A program made the position numbers and the translations under genes. A stretch of 64,000 bases of DNA from Homalodisca vitripennis (lineage: Eukaryota; Arthropoda; Insecta; Hemiptera; Cicadellidae), in assembly GCF_021130785.1 (NCBI RefSeq), contig NC_060207.1, positions 496,001 through 560,000 of the forward strand, written 5' to 3'. Shown one piece after another: positions 37,136 to 50,048 of this stretch (positions within the stretch are counted from its first letter, which is position 1; each line of letters starts with the position of its first letter). The notes under the pieces were generated by a model. The model did not search any database. It was not told where the DNA came from and saw only the letters and a program-made list of their open reading frames with translations.

Positions 37136-37920
37136 TTTAATGGCTAGCCTTATTCAGACCTTACATGTAGTATTTTGAACACGACTAAAATTCCATTTAA
37201 AGACATTTTATCAATTCCTCATAAGACATAGGCCGACGAAGGGAAGAGGAATGTGTTACATTCATATGAAGAACTCTCCTTTTACACGTTAACATTATGA
37301 AAAATGACGTGTCCTCCCGTAGCTATTGTGAAACTGATTGCAGTGCGAGGATTCCAACGACTATCCAACACCGAGCTCATAAACGGTAACTTACGATCTT
37401 GTCCTGTGTAAACCGTTGTCCCGACATAAAATGCCCATCAGTTCGGCCCGTGTAAGATTGGTTTACACGCTTGTCTGTCAACTTTATGGCAGGATTCAAT
37501 CTGCAGCGGCCATTGTAGACTCGTGAATGTAATGTTACGTGTAACATTCTGTTTAGCTTTTGCTAAACATTACTAAGCATTCCTAAACTATGTTTTATAT
37601 TCTCACTGTAGTACATGCAAAATATAAAGTTTTAATAAACTATTTTTAAGTACATATAATATTGTGATTTTCATTATTTTGCATTAATTAGTTAGTCCAC
37701 TTAAAAAACTAGCTGAGTGCTATTATATTTCTACTATAAGACAATAAAATTTCAAACATTTAACATCTAATATGTTGTAAAAGTGTTATTGAGGCAAATG
37801 TGTGAAATACTATTGAAATTCCAATCCATCCGTCATGAATATTTACAAAAAGAAGTACATTTCTATTTTATTTCTCATGCCGGTTTCTATAATAGTTTGA
37901 TACATCTATTTGTGTAACAA
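37136..37920. other. Non-coding stretch of more balanced composition
   Basis: 37140-37540 is less AT-rich than its surroundings and lacks simple repeats, but no open frame, splice-bounded exon or known family is visible. Confidence 0.45.
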
Positions 37921-37924
37921 TATT

Positions 37925-38030
37925 CTGTTGAGTAGTGTGATCTAAGATCTAAGACTTACTCTGACGAAGCCTATTGTAATTTGTAAAAATTATTTAATGG
38001 CTAATAAAGATCTTGATTCTTGATTCATTG
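37925..38030 (+). mobile_element. LINE 3' end remnant with TTGATTC tail
   Basis: CTGACGAAGCCTATTGTAAT, TAATGGCTAATAAAGATC and a short TTGATTC repeat form the typical 3' UTR plus tail of an arthropod non-LTR element (family resemblance from memory). No coding part is present, so it is a 5'-truncated insertion. Confidence 0.55.
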
Positions 38031-38565
38031 AAAGGAGTTTTCTTTTCTCCGAGTAGAACACAGCACCTGAAGTAGTTCACGGACTTGGGTCCGACTCACC
38101 AGCCTGTAGTCGCTGTAGTCGCTTAAAGGTGTATATTAAATAACAATATTTTCACTCCGTATCGTACATAAAATCCCTCGGGATGTGACGCCCACGCAGT
38201 TTCATGGTGTTATCGCCACTGATGTCTTTATATTGCAGGTTATTACAAAGTATATAATTATGTTTAATACATTATTACAGTATCCAGTTTATCACAGTAA
38301 ACAAAGGAGTATTTATTTATATACAGAAGTCCTACTTAACATAAGTTGTTTCTTGTGAATGATTTAAGGCTTTAACCCGTACAATTTTATCGCATTATTT
38401 CAGGATAGGCTCAGAATATTATTTATTATAATGCTAAATTCGGATCTGAAAGCTGGGATTTGAACTCGAGTCCCTCGGCTGATAAGCTGAGAGGTAACAC
38501 TTAGTTACCAGGGATAGCTTATAATGGCTTGTTAGTTGACGGATAGTTGTCTGAAAGATAGAATC
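38031..38565. other. Spacer before the minisatellite
   Basis: Non-coding. On the - strand near 38453-38515 there is a B-box-like GAGTTCAAATCCC, considered and not called as a tRNA. A short unit-like CAGTGTACAGATGCAG marks the start of the array at 38566. Confidence 0.5.
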
Positions 38566-40075
38566 AGTGTACAGATGCAGTCCTCCATCCTGTGTTGATA
38601 AATACAACGTTAGATGGATTACTATATCCGGAGTGGTAGTAGACTCACTGATTGTTTGACAGTGTACAGATGCAGTCCTCCATCCTGTGTTGATAAATAC
38701 AACGTTAGATGGTTTACTATATCCGGAGTGGTAGTAGACTCACTGATTGTTTGACAGTGTACAGATGCAGTCCTCCATCCTGTGTTGATAAATACAACGT
38801 TAGATGGTTTACTATATCCGGAGTGGTAGTAGACTCACTGATTGTTTGACAGTGTACAGATGCAGCCCTCCATCCTGTGTTGATAAATACAACGTTAGAT
38901 GGTTTACTATATCCGGAGTGGTAGTAGACTCACTGATTGTTTGAGAGTGTACAGATGCAGTCCTCCATCCTGTGTTGATAAATACAACGTTAGATGGTTT
39001 ACTATATCCGGAGTGGTAGTAGACTCACTGATTGTTTGATAGTGTACAGATGCAGCCCTCCACCCTGTGTTGATAAATACAACGTTAGATGGTTTACTAT
39101 ATCCGGAGTGGTAGTAGACTCACTGATTGTTTGACAGTGTACAGATGCAGTCCTCCATTCTGTGTTGATAAATACAACGTTAGATGGTTTACTATATCCG
39201 GAGTGGTAGTAGACTCACTGATTGTTTGACAGTGTACAGATGCAGTCCTCCATCCTGTGTTGATAAATACAACGTTAGATGGTTTACTATATCCGGAGTG
39301 GTAGTAGACTCACTGAATGTTTGACAGTGTACAGATGCAGTCCTCCATCCTGTGTTGATAAATACAACGTCAGATGGTTTACTATATCCGGAGTGGTAGT
39401 AGACTCACTGATTGTTTGACAGTGTACAGATGCAGCCCTCCATCCTGTGTTGATAAATACAACGTTAGATGGTTTACTATATCCGGAGTGGTAGTAGACT
39501 CACTGATTGTTTGACAGTGTACAGATGCAGTCCTCCATCCTGTGTTGATAAATACAACGTTAGATATCCGGAGTGGTAGTAGACTCACTGATTGTTTGAT
39601 AGTGTACAGATGCAGCCCTCCATCCTGTGTTGATAAATACAACGTTAGATTGTTTACTATATCCGGAGTGGTAGTAGACTCACTGAATTTTTGACAGTGT
39701 ACAGATGCAGTCCTCCATCCTGTGTTGATAAATACAACGTCAGATGGTTTACTATATCCGGAGTGGTAGTAGACTCACTGATTGTTTGACAGTGTACAGA
39801 TGCAGTCCTCCATCCTGTGTTGATAAATACAACGTTAGATGGTTTACTATATCCGGAGTGGTAGTAGACTCACTGATTGTTTGACAGTGTACAGATGCAG
39901 CCCTCCATCCTGTGTTGATAAATACAACGTTAGATTGTTTACTATATCCGGAGTGGTAGTAGACTCACTGATTGTTTGACAGTGTACAGATGCAGTCCTC
40001 CATCCTGTGTTGATAAATACAACGTTATATTGTTTACTATATCCGGAGTGGTAGTAAACTCACTTAATGTTTGAC
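38566..40075. repeat. 95 bp minisatellite, 16 units
   Basis: Unit begins AGTGTACAGATGCAG and contains CCTCCATCCTGTGTTGATAA and ATATCCGGAGTGGTAGTAGA. Unit starts by reading: 38566, 38661, 38756, 38851, 38946, 39041, 39136, 39231, 39326, 39421, 39516, 39601, 39696, 39791, 39886 and 39981, with a decaying 17th start at 40076. All are 95 bp apart except the 39516 unit, which lost 10 bp (GGTTTACTAT). Units differ by point variants such as GCAGTCC/GCAGCCC and CGTTAGA/CGTCAGA. There are no unique spacers, so it is not CRISPR. The 86-codon - strand frame inside is a repeat artefact. Confidence 0.97.
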
Positions 40076-40080
40076 AGTGT

Positions 40081-41485
40081 ATGAGTATACCATTTAAATC
40101 TTTTCAAATTGCCTTTCAACTCATGCGATAGAAGTAGGTAAGTTTTGTGACAGCTGAACTGATATTCATTAATTCTCATTGGTTTTACATGGTACTCAAT
40201 ATCTTGAAAGTGTTTATCTTGTTATAAATGTTTAGCAAAAAATATTTAGTAAATGTTATACATATTCCAAAACAGTTTTACTTTGTTACCTAGATTTATA
40301 AATAACAGAGTTTTTTATTTGTTTAAAGTTTAAACGGCCACTGTAATAAAAAGAAATTATGGTTTACGAACTTCATCGTAGCATTTAAAAGATCAATTCA
40401 AAATTTCAACTTTTTAAGACTTTTTTGGGACAGTTATTGTTTTCACAAGCCGCGTCAAGTGAAGATATGTGGTTTATGTATAGCAAAGTAATGTACAAAT
40501 ATATCTTTTGAACATGGATTGTTTTGTGCTCTGGAAGTCGGGTTCGATATAGAAATTTTAGTAAGTGCTACCAAGGAAACTAAAAAAGTATTAGTTCTGG
40601 TATTAGAGGAGTGCCACATATTTTGTATTCCCTTCGCAACATACTCCGTATACTATAGAATCTCTTACACGAATCACTGGAAATAAATTGAATTTAGATT
40701 ATTTGGTAATGCTGGTAGATATTTATTTTGAAATAAATTGAAGAAAAATTTGTATTTATGTTCTAAATATTGAGAAAATGAAGTAAGCTTTAAATATGTT
40801 TCTGTGTTAACTTTGCTATTTACGTCATTAAGATGCATACGTAAATGCGTTACAAACACATCAAAATTATGTTATAACTTCTTTAAGGAAATCATGATTA
40901 CAAACCATTTAGTAACCAAGAAACACATGGGTCTAGTGACAATTCAGGCTTGAATCACCCAATGTATATTCAAGCCAATTATTACTGGCTTATCGGATTC
41001 TAGCCGGGCTTTGAAACTGAGTTACAGTTTGGACCGTTTAACTTGTGATCATGTAACAACGTTGTTATACAACAGAAATATAACCATCAACACACTCATT
41101 TTTCCATTAAAATCCGTAAGAAGACCTTTCAAAATTGTATAAATGTATAGCAAATATTAAAATAAGTTTATGTTTTAATATAAATGAACGGTATCAGATT
41201 ATCTTTTGACTGTAGAGTTATTTTTCACAGTGTGGAAGTTAACTTTAAGTAGCTAAACTTCTAAGAATTTGTTTAGTTACAAACCAGTATTTGTGGAACA
41301 GAACTCTAAATATAAGGAGCAAAACGATCGCTATGAAGTAAAATAAATGGCTACGAAATATTTAACATTTAACTGAGAGATTCCAGTAAATTCTGTGACT
41401 AAAAAGCTGTGAAGAGAAGAGGATTGGAGACGTAATCACGTTTTTAACTGAAACATCACAATAATTATTATTATTTTGCTTTTAT
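40081..41485. other. Non-coding stretch
   Basis: AT-rich. A short inverted repeat (GGCTTGAAT at 40947 with ATTCAAGCC at 40968) is the only structure noticed. Confidence 0.5.
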
Positions 41486-41716
41486 TCTATACTAGTAGTT
41501 AAATACGGCTTCGTCCGCAATTTCGCAGGTTTTCCACCTGTATGAGCACTTCTGGTTCGGGTGAATATATTTCAGACGCCAATTTTGAGTTTGCCTTCTT
41601 CCTTTGATCAAGAAAATATCTTAAAAAGTGTGTATTTATTGGTAATTTAATTTACTCCGGTATTAGTAAATTTTGTTCCAGGCTCATTTTGCTTCTCCCT
41701 CGATAAAAATAAATAA

Positions 41717-41719
<3 letters not shown>

Positions 41720-41757
<38 letters not shown>

Positions 41758-41763
41758 CATACA
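41720..41763. repeat. (AT)n-(ATAC)n microsatellite
   Basis: About 16 AT dinucleotides followed by ATAC repeats. Confidence 0.95.
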
Positions 41764-41849
41764 CAGCTGTGAAATTCCTACTTTTGTCAAAATACAACTT
41801 AGATTGTTCTCATAACAATCTTTAATTGTATAGTAAAAGCTTTTAAATA

Positions 41850-41899
41850 TTTTAGAACATTTGGGAATAGATACTGTTCTATACCCAAATGTTCTAAAA
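41850..41899. other. Near-perfect hairpin, 21 bp arms
   Basis: Arms TTTTAGAACATTTGGGAATAG (41850-41870) and its complement at 41879-41899 pair at 20 of 21 positions around an 8 nt loop. The size fits a small stem-loop. No flanking complementarity was seen, so it is shorter than a usual miRNA precursor. Confidence 0.8.
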
Positions 41900-42429
41900 T
41901 CTAGTTCTATCCCCAGAGGGATTTTAGAAATAAGGTTAGGCCTATATATTTATCGCAAGAAGTGCAAGTATGTCCATGCAAATTTAAATACAATCGGTTG
42001 AATATGTTACGCGTGAAATCCAAACAAACGGACATAGGCACTTTCGCATTTATATTTTATTCTATATTAGCGGAATATAGGTTTTGCACGTATCATTTTC
42101 AAAAGTTCTATTTACCATTGAAAAAAATGATACTTTACGTATATTTTCTTTTTAACGCTCCTTGAAAATAATTGATGGTTACTATAAAATATTTCAGTCT
42201 CTTAATCTACTTCAGATTATTTGAACTTTAAGTTTAAAGAGCAAAGTTTTACAGTCCCAAGAGGTTTATGTGTAGCAAAAAAATAAAAGAATTTCATTGC
42301 ATAATTCTATAAATTTGAATGGATAGCTCAAAAATTTCAATGACAGATAAATTATTTTTGATAGAGTCGAGGAATACTAAATAGTCACAGTAGTACTAAT
42401 TAAAAGTATAAATAGACTTCGTCAAAAAG

Positions 42430-42860
42430 GGACCACTTTAGGCTTTTGTAATCTATTTTTCGAATAAGCTCTTTTCGGTGAGTTGTTATCCCGATCAAGG
42501 AAGTATATACGTACATTTGTCTGAAAAACTGCTTTGGTCAAAAATCAACTACTTATATTAAAAATAATCTATTTATGGTGTAAACTATCTCCGGTGCCAT
42601 AGTTGATTTTCCTTCCTAGGAGCAATATTTTGGATCTGAAAATCCTTTTGTCATGAAACAGTCTACGTCATTGTAACGGTCATTGTAATTTATTTCCGTT
42701 ATAAGGTATTTTAGACGCCGTAGTAGCGTTTGATTTATTGTCCCGATGAAGAAGGTATATACGTACGTTGGTCTGAAAATTGCTTTGAACAAAACGTTAA
42801 TAATTTCGGCCATTATAATCTAATTTCGGTCTAACTTCCGCTCTTAAATATTATTCTTTT
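42430..42860. repeat. Diverged direct repeat, about 254 bp period
   Basis: The block starting near 42485 (ATCCCGATCAAGGAAG, TATATACGTACATTTGTCTG, CTGCTTTGGTCAAAA) recurs near 42738 (GTCCCGATGAAGAAGG, TATATACGTACGTTGGTCTG, TTGCTTTGAACAAAA). Similar TTTCCGG / TTCGGTC words recur at 49690-49990. An old tandem or transposon-internal repeat. Confidence 0.65.
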
Positions 42861-45800
42861 AGAGGTTGAAACCCCATTTTACTCCCTTTGGAAGTGTGGG
42901 TTTTATGAAAATATGTAAGGTTTTCTACCTAAGTCATGAGGCATACGCGAGCTAAATTTAAACTTTCTGGGATGCAGAAAAAGTTGGAGAATTAGTGTTA
43001 AGTGTAAGCTTTATCTTTTGTGTATACATATACATTATTAACAAAGTATAAGTACGCTATAACACAATTCAAGTCACTAATTTCAATCTTGATATGTCTT
43101 GCAGACAAAAAAGAAGTATTTTAAGCCCCCAGGCACACTGAAGAGACATTTTTCCAGCCGGAGTGACAGGTTTCAAATACGCTCTGCCTAATCCCATAGA
43201 TAGTTATGCACTGTTATGTGACTCATTATTTTGTATGCAAACATATTTAATGTAGAATTTAAAGTTAGATGGTTATTTTGCTATGGGAATTCGTTAAAAT
43301 AAGCTATAGCTTTTTTTTATTAAACTTGACACATAGCAAAATGATAGACATATATTTTATAAACAAAACTGGTGTATTGTATAGATACTTTCTAAAAAGT
43401 GTGTTTTCTGTCTGACTAGTTTAGCTTTGTTCCAGTTTATTGTAGTCAGTGAGTCTGAAGTGGTAGTACACTTGCAATAGCTACTTTTAATTCTTCAGAT
43501 TTTTATTTTGTATATACCTACCTCTTGTAGCAGAATTTACATTCTCTGCAGTGATGAATTTCCTGACATAGTTTTTCCTACTTTCATAAAAAAATATTAA
43601 TCGGTAGTTAATTATTTTTAAACTCGGTTCCACCCCAGTGTTGCGTACAACATCTCTGTAGATAATCTGCCAGTTAGAAGGAGACAAAGGGTTGGGAACT
43701 CTAAACTTTCACTATATAAGTTGTTATCAGTTAAGTTAATAGATTCAGAAAGTTTGGAACGTAGACCTTTGTGCATTAATGATTCGACTTTATGCCAATC
43801 TTATAGACAACGCTATTTAACAATATTGGAGATCCATTAACTCCAAAAGTCATCTTCTGCGGTAAATTAAACTTATCAATAAACTGTTTTACTCCAATAT
43901 CTCTATATTTGCAATTAGCAGGGTGTTACTCTTGAAAATTAATACGGTTGCCCAGTGTAGAGTCAATTGGAATGTATAAACCAGTCAGAAACGAATCTTC
44001 TCCCTGGAGTTACGTAGAGGCTTGGCACCATTATCCTGAAAGATAACCTTATTGCCTGAGCACGTCATAAGCTATTATAATTACCTGGATTTTGTTAGAA
44101 CAGATACAAAAGTACATCGCAATGTAATTTCGATTACTCCAGTTTACAATCGACTATAATTTTAGAACACTCACAATTTTAAACTTTCATATACTCGTTT
44201 TTTTCATTATTGTTTAACAATACTACCTTGAACCGTACGTACGAAATATATGGTATTTGCAAATTAATACAATTAGAAAATCATAAATGGTTATAAAGCA
44301 TTTGGTATTTGCAGAATTTGTATGGAAAATTTGGATAGTTAAAGTTACTATCACTTCTAGATATATCACGTGTGGTCAACAGAGCGAGCACAGGAATCAT
44401 CGGCGATTTATAGATAACGTGGGCGTGTAGTGTACTCAACTAGGAACAAACATAATCTGAGTGATTGAAAATTATATAATAAAAATGAGCCCCCTTGTGT
44501 GTTTACCTAAAAATCATACCCCATTCGTGTTTAAACAACTACATCACCTTTTTACTAAAGGAACAAATTATCTCGAGGGGTTCCTATCTAAAAGTAAAGT
44601 TTGATTATTAGCCGAGGGTTTCTCCGGAGGTAGTTATTATACAAGGTTACTAAGGAAGATTTTGTCGAATAAAATTGCTACGAGGTAACACCTAAGGAAC
44701 TGAAAATCCGGACATTATTTTTATTATACAGTTTATAGTTTTACAGAAAATATTATACGCAAAGTATAATCCAAAAAATAAGACTCACGCAGGACTTCTC
44801 ACATCAGTATAAAAAAATAGTAAGTTTTTATGCAATTCGGTGCAAATAAAAAATGTTTCTGTCGTATTTATTGATAATATAAATTTAAACCTAATATTTA
44901 AAAAAAAATGGCTTTAAAACTGATCCAAAAATATGTATTAGACTGGGTGATTATTAAGGATCAAATTATAATACAGTGATTAACAATTATTAAAAACAGG
45001 CTTGGAGTACCTCACGCAACAGGGTTCTCTGAAGTTGAATGCAACATTTTTAAGTTTATAGCTAATTTTATTTATTGAGACGTCCTGCGGCTATAGAAAA
45101 AGTCAATTTTGCATCCCCCGGAAGACAAAAGAAAAACTGTGCGTATAATATATAATCTTTAGATCTACAAAGTTCAGACATCTTAAGAATACATAATATA
45201 CGAACAAGATTGGGGAAGCAGTTATTAGACCCCTCCACAGCACCACGTCACGCTGTGAACTTTATCCATTTATCATCCCTGAAGAACGGATTAACCGAAC
45301 ATAACACTGGGATATTACAACGCATGGCTTTACACATTCAGCCCCTCGATCCACCTAAATGATATTCGAGTCAAAAATATTTAATATCATTTAATATGTT
45401 TTTATAATAACAAATGATGAAACACATAAAATTCCCCGTCTAAATAGATTTATTTGTTACCCACAACACAGCAAAATAATATTAATCAATAACAGTAGGA
45501 ACTATGTGTAGAATTTATAACATAATAGAATTAATTATTAAGGTCTCGATACTTCTTCTTAAAATCGTAACAGGGTGTGTCTGTCTGTCCATCTGTGTGA
45601 TACCTCTTATTAGTTAGGCCGTAGAGACTTCAGACTAAGAACATAGGTACCTCTGTTCCAAGGAAAAACTACAATTCTCCGTTTTCTATGTTTATTTTGT
45701 TAAATATTTAACGAAAACCCAACATGATTCAGGTTTTTATAATTTTATATTTACCAAATAAAACGCAGAAAGAGCTTAGAAAAACCGTAACTACATATAA

Positions 45801-46389
45801 TAAACTATACATTAATTAAAATGTTTAGAGTTAAAGTAAATAGAATAAATTTTCGCGTAAAATAGTAAATATTATTCTCAGGTACAATTAAAGTGGTATT
45901 TTCTAAACAATCATGATTAGTCATGAGAATTTCCAAATATTGTATGAGGTGAAAATAAAGCCTTATCAATATTTTTCAAATACCAATCTTATTTTATATG
46001 CTTAAACATATTTTAACGCAAAAGCATACAAATACGTATAGGTAATATTAAGATACTACAAGATTCTTCAGAATCGTAACTGCTGTAATTATTGTTTTAC
46101 CCATCTAAAAACTTTGTTTTTACGCACCACGAAAACTTTAAATGTAAGAGTTGAGTATATACATTAGCCAGGTGAATAATTTAGATTAGTTATTATTCAA
46201 TCTATAGTGACTCATATATCGTTCATTTTGGGTTTAATGGGCAAACAAGTTTTTATGTAAATTTAATAACGTGTAACGTTACGGTATTTACGCTACTGTC
46301 AAGGAATAAAATAATAGTCATGCATATAGTAGTGAACTAACAAGAATGTAGTTCATGTAAAAAATATAAAATAATTTGATTATTTACAG
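42861..46389. other. Non-coding stretch
   Basis: AT-rich. 45560-45680 has CTGTCTGTCCATCTGTGTG and looks like another old interspersed repeat. The 66-codon ORF at 43487-43687 (-) is not recognised. No gene is supportable. Confidence 0.45.
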
Positions 46390-46550
46390 AGGTCTAGTTG
46401 GGGCCAAAATGCACAGCATCGCGTGAACTTAAGCTATAAAGGAGTCTGGTGAAACAGCCCAAATCAACTCTAGGTTTCCCCAGAGAGTCGAGAAATATCT
46501 GGGCTATTGGGCACAAGTGTTTTGGCCACGAACCAGAGCTGTAGGACGTG
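46390..46550 (+). ncRNA. Possible non-coding exon
   Basis: A 161 bp, less AT-rich segment between an acceptor-like TTATTTACAG (ending 46389) and a strong donor-like GTGGTAAGTTC (GT at 46551). All three forward frames contain stops, so if it is an exon it is untranslated. Splice motifs alone are weak evidence. Confidence 0.2.
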
Positions 46551-49103
46551 GTAAGTTCATCTTTAAATTACAACTATACAGTTTGTTATAATATAGAATA
46601 AGCTGTTACCAAATAAGTACTTTATAAAAAAATTATTGTTTATTAATAATGGAGTGCCTGTATATTTTTCACTCATTAGTTGAGTAAATATTTCGTAATG
46701 TAGCCAATATAAGATTGTTCTTTCCAAAGTATATAGTAAAAGTTTTAAAAATTTTTTAATAATTTCATATTTTTGGATTCCAGTTATTTCAATGTGCAGT
46801 ATTTAAATATACCACCCTATCCCGTTACTCAAAATATGTATAATGATTATGACGTGGTTGTACAAGAAAATAAAACAAAACAGTTTCCTCGATCAGAAAT
46901 ACATATTATACTGTGTATTTATTTATTTCATTACTTGTACATCTTCAAGAATGTGTTTAATATAAAAAAATGTATGAGTAGATCTGTAGAGTGCTGCATT
47001 TTTGTTAAGGAAAAGTTGCATCTATTATGTAATACATATTACAGTAGATTATTCTGGTATTAATACTGAAACGGTATTTAACTATAGCACACATTCTAAC
47101 ACTTGAGCATTAATGTTGTTTGATGTTGATCTGACAACAGCTCTAGTCTAATGTGATTACTGAGGCAGACTGCCCGTTGCCCGAGTCCGCAAGATGGAGG
47201 GTATTATGTGAGGATCTGAGAGGGCTCGTGAGCTAAGAGCCGCTCTTCAAAGAGGCCTCAAGAGCGCTTGTTCAACCTGTCCTTCAGACTTTGCAGTTGC
47301 CTCAAGTTTAACTAAAAAAAGCGGTTTATTACCTGCAAAATGAGCTTTCCACAAGCCAGTAACTTATTGAAAACTAACAATTATGACCTTAGTCAAATAA
47401 TAAAACATGTCTGGTTTATGTAAATTTTAACAAAACAATAAATTTTACAAAAATCGATCAAAAGGTATTGACATCACCGGTCATAGGATTGTTAAGAAAT
47501 GTGTTAAAGTAAATGCTTTGTGTTGACAAAAATAACACAACATTCAGAAACCTATTAGTAAACATTGGCTACAGAAAGTGCTTACGTTACGAAATTCAAA
47601 CGGCGTCAGAAACTACAGATTGGGTGCATAGCGTTAATGAGACAAACTTAGTTTCAGTAGTAGCATTGTAAGTCTCCCTTTCATATCTTCAACATTTATG
47701 CCTTTATTGTTTAAACACTATTTAAATATATTGGTGTTACTATCAAGAAAGAATTGAATCCTATAAAAATGTAATTTATTCCGTATGGCAGAGAATGTTG
47801 GGATAAAAATGTTAGGGTCTCGAGTGGTAAAGCAATGTTGAATAAATGAGAAAAAGAAAAACTAATTTATCGATTTTTGAGAATAATTAAATATAAAAAA
47901 TAATAGGCATACATATTTTCAAGCTTTATTGTTAAAAGAGTATATTTCTTAAAATGTGTTATCAAATATAATTGCTTACTTAGAACTTTAATAATTCTGT
48001 TTCTTTATAAATTTTATAATGGTCAGTTGTTTAACTACTGACATTCATGTAGTACTGAGTTACCAACTATATAATTTAACTCATGATAATATTTATATTA
48101 TTTTATAGAAGCCACAATTTAGTTTGTTTTAAACAGTTTAGTAACAGTTATTATGATAATATAAAATAAAACCACATATCCAATTTTACGTAGTTAGTTT
48201 ATTCTAAGATTTGATTTAGAAAACTATAAAAAATAACTGATTGCCTTAAACGATATTCCTAACCCAAATATTACAACATTACATTATATTAAAACAATAC
48301 AGTTTCACTGTTTAACCCAACCAATAATACAGGAGTTTGAAAGTAACATTTCCATACCAACAACGTTCCGAGTGGCCATGTTTGCTCAATATGATGAATT
48401 CTCGAGAACATTTGTTTAGTTATATTTTCTTAAATAGCCGGAGGGAAAGCAAATAAGCGGAACTTGTTTTCTCTTCTTGCTTCAAAGTAAACTATGTGTG
48501 TACATGTGAAAGATGCTGAAAAATGTCATTATTGTACAATAAAGAACACCGACTTCAAGTCACGTCCTCAGTAAAAGAACAAGATCTTACCTGACAGCAA
48601 AAACTGTTATAATGTGCAAGTATATGAGTTATAACCTACTTTGGAGATGTTTCTTTTTGCTACTTCTTACTTGAAATGTAATCTACTTCAATTTTCCAGT
48701 TGCACTAAAGTCTGGGAGGAAGAAATTTAGACATTTGTTTCTAATCAGAACATGATCAGGCGTTTAAATTAAAGAAATACTTGGTAAATTGGATTTTGAA
48801 TACCTGATCCTTCTCCTAAATGAGAAGTTACTGCGGTTTATCGACACAATAGTATTAGATTTCAATTCCTGTGAAATCATAAAAATTCATAAAAAACAGC
48901 AGGAGTACAACATTGCAGGAACACACTAAGTCATAGATAAGAAGCTTTTTGTGGCTATTCTTGCCATTATTATAATGAGGAAGTTCATTTTATTAAACAA
49001 AACGCACATTCTCTCATACTCAGAATGATGATCTGCGGAGCGATTGTTGTGGAGGTAAAGTTTGACGAGTTGACAAAACTTATCAGTGGGTCTAGACTAC
49101 CCT
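46551..49103. other. Non-coding stretch
   Basis: AT-rich, except for a GC-richer patch at 47130-47290 without an ORF or recognised repeat. The 96-codon ORF at 46773-47063 is rich in Ile/Tyr/Phe and has no domain. Confidence 0.45.
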
Positions 49104-49153
49104 CTTGGCAAGTTGTCGTTGTGACGCTAAAGTCACAAGGACTTCTTGACAAG
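49104..49153. other. Stem-loop with 22 nt arms
   Basis: CTTGGCAAGTTGTCGTTGTGAC (split here only by position: 49104-49125) pairs with 49132-49153 at 18 of 22 positions around the 6 nt loop GCTAAA. The inner 7 bp are perfect. The mismatch pattern is miRNA-precursor-like, but the stem does not extend outward. Confidence 0.65.
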
Positions 49154-49689
49154 CCGACACATGACCTAACTTAATTATTGTTCCTGGCAACAGCAACGAC
49201 CAAGTGACTATAAATTTGATATAAAGGATACAAAAACGCTCCTTGTAAAAACATACACGTATGTTATACGTTTAGTAGCAGTAACAATATCTAGCTTGAA
49301 TGCTCCACGGTTGTGTTACTTTTTAATTGTTATTTTCGGATGTATTTAGAACATTGCATTCACAAATAATAACATTCTCAAAACTCAACATGTCACATAA
49401 AAGTAACATAGTACAATAATGTAATGTAAATCCATGCCATACCTTTTTTTGTTTTTTTTTTAAACACATTGAAAACCCACATATTATATGGTGACGTAAA
49501 TGTTTATGTGTTTTAAGCTATATGACCAATTATTATAAACAAGCTGTTCTTCGCAGCTTGGAACGCAATCGAGGTCCTTATACTACTTAATAAATGTACA
49601 CATCATGTAATATGATAGAGCTATATAAAATTTTCCAATTGTAAGGAAACATATGTATTATTGTTTATGATCTGAGGACAAGATAACCA

Positions 49690-50048
49690 TTTTATCATAT
49701 ACGAACATTTCTGGCTGGAGTATACGGTATATCCTACCCCATAGTTGGCTTTTCCTTGTTTCTCCGATTAAGAATATAGAAATACATAGGTCTTGGAAAT
49801 CTACTTAATTTACTTCTGGCCCTTCTCATTAACTTCCGGACTAAGGAATTTCCGGAGTAAGGCCACGCTCGAGTGTATATTTTAGTCCCAATTAAGAAAT
49901 AAAATATACTTAAGTAGGATTAAAAAGCCTACTTCGGTCATAAGATGTTTACTTCCGGCTGCTTAACCTCACTAACGTTGCCATATGCTGTCATATTGTC
50001 TTGGTCAATAAAAGAAATATATGTATATATATATATATATATATATAC
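49690..50048. repeat. Old interspersed repeat ending in (AT)n
   Basis: Recurrent ACTTCCGG / TTTCCGGAG / TTACTTCTGG words, related to those at 42430-42860. It ends at an AT microsatellite (about 50016-50048). Confidence 0.5.

Larger units (their letters stand above)
41490..42085 (+). repeat. Degenerate interspersed repeat containing a microsatellite and a hairpin
   Basis: Starts with ACTAGTAGTTAAATACGGCT, TCGTCCGCAATTTCGCAGG and ends with ACAATCGGTTGAATATGTTA, AACAAACGGACATAGG, TTTCGCATTTATATT. This is the same class of ends as the repeat at 24150-24350 and as common insect non-autonomous elements (family memory). It includes an (AATA)n/(AT)n/(ATAC)n tract at about 41708-41763 and the hairpin at 41850-41899. 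Confidence 0.5.

Noticed and set aside
38453..38515. tRNA-like sequence on the - strand with GAGTTCAAATCCC
   Set aside because: B-box is off consensus, the T-stem and acceptor do not pair, and no cloverleaf could be built.
39382..39642. 86-codon repetitive ORF on the - strand
   Set aside because: Produced by reading through the 95 bp minisatellite. The frame changes each unit because 95 is not a multiple of three.
38566..40075. CRISPR-like regular array
   Set aside because: Contiguous near-identical units with no unique spacers, in a eukaryotic context.
40947..40976. Short inverted repeat GGCTTGAAT/ATTCAAGCC
   Set aside because: Only 9 bp arms with a bulge outside. Expected by chance in 64 kb.
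46773..47063. 96-codon + strand ORF
   Set aside because: Hydrophobic/AT-biased composition, no recognised family, no promoter or splice context.
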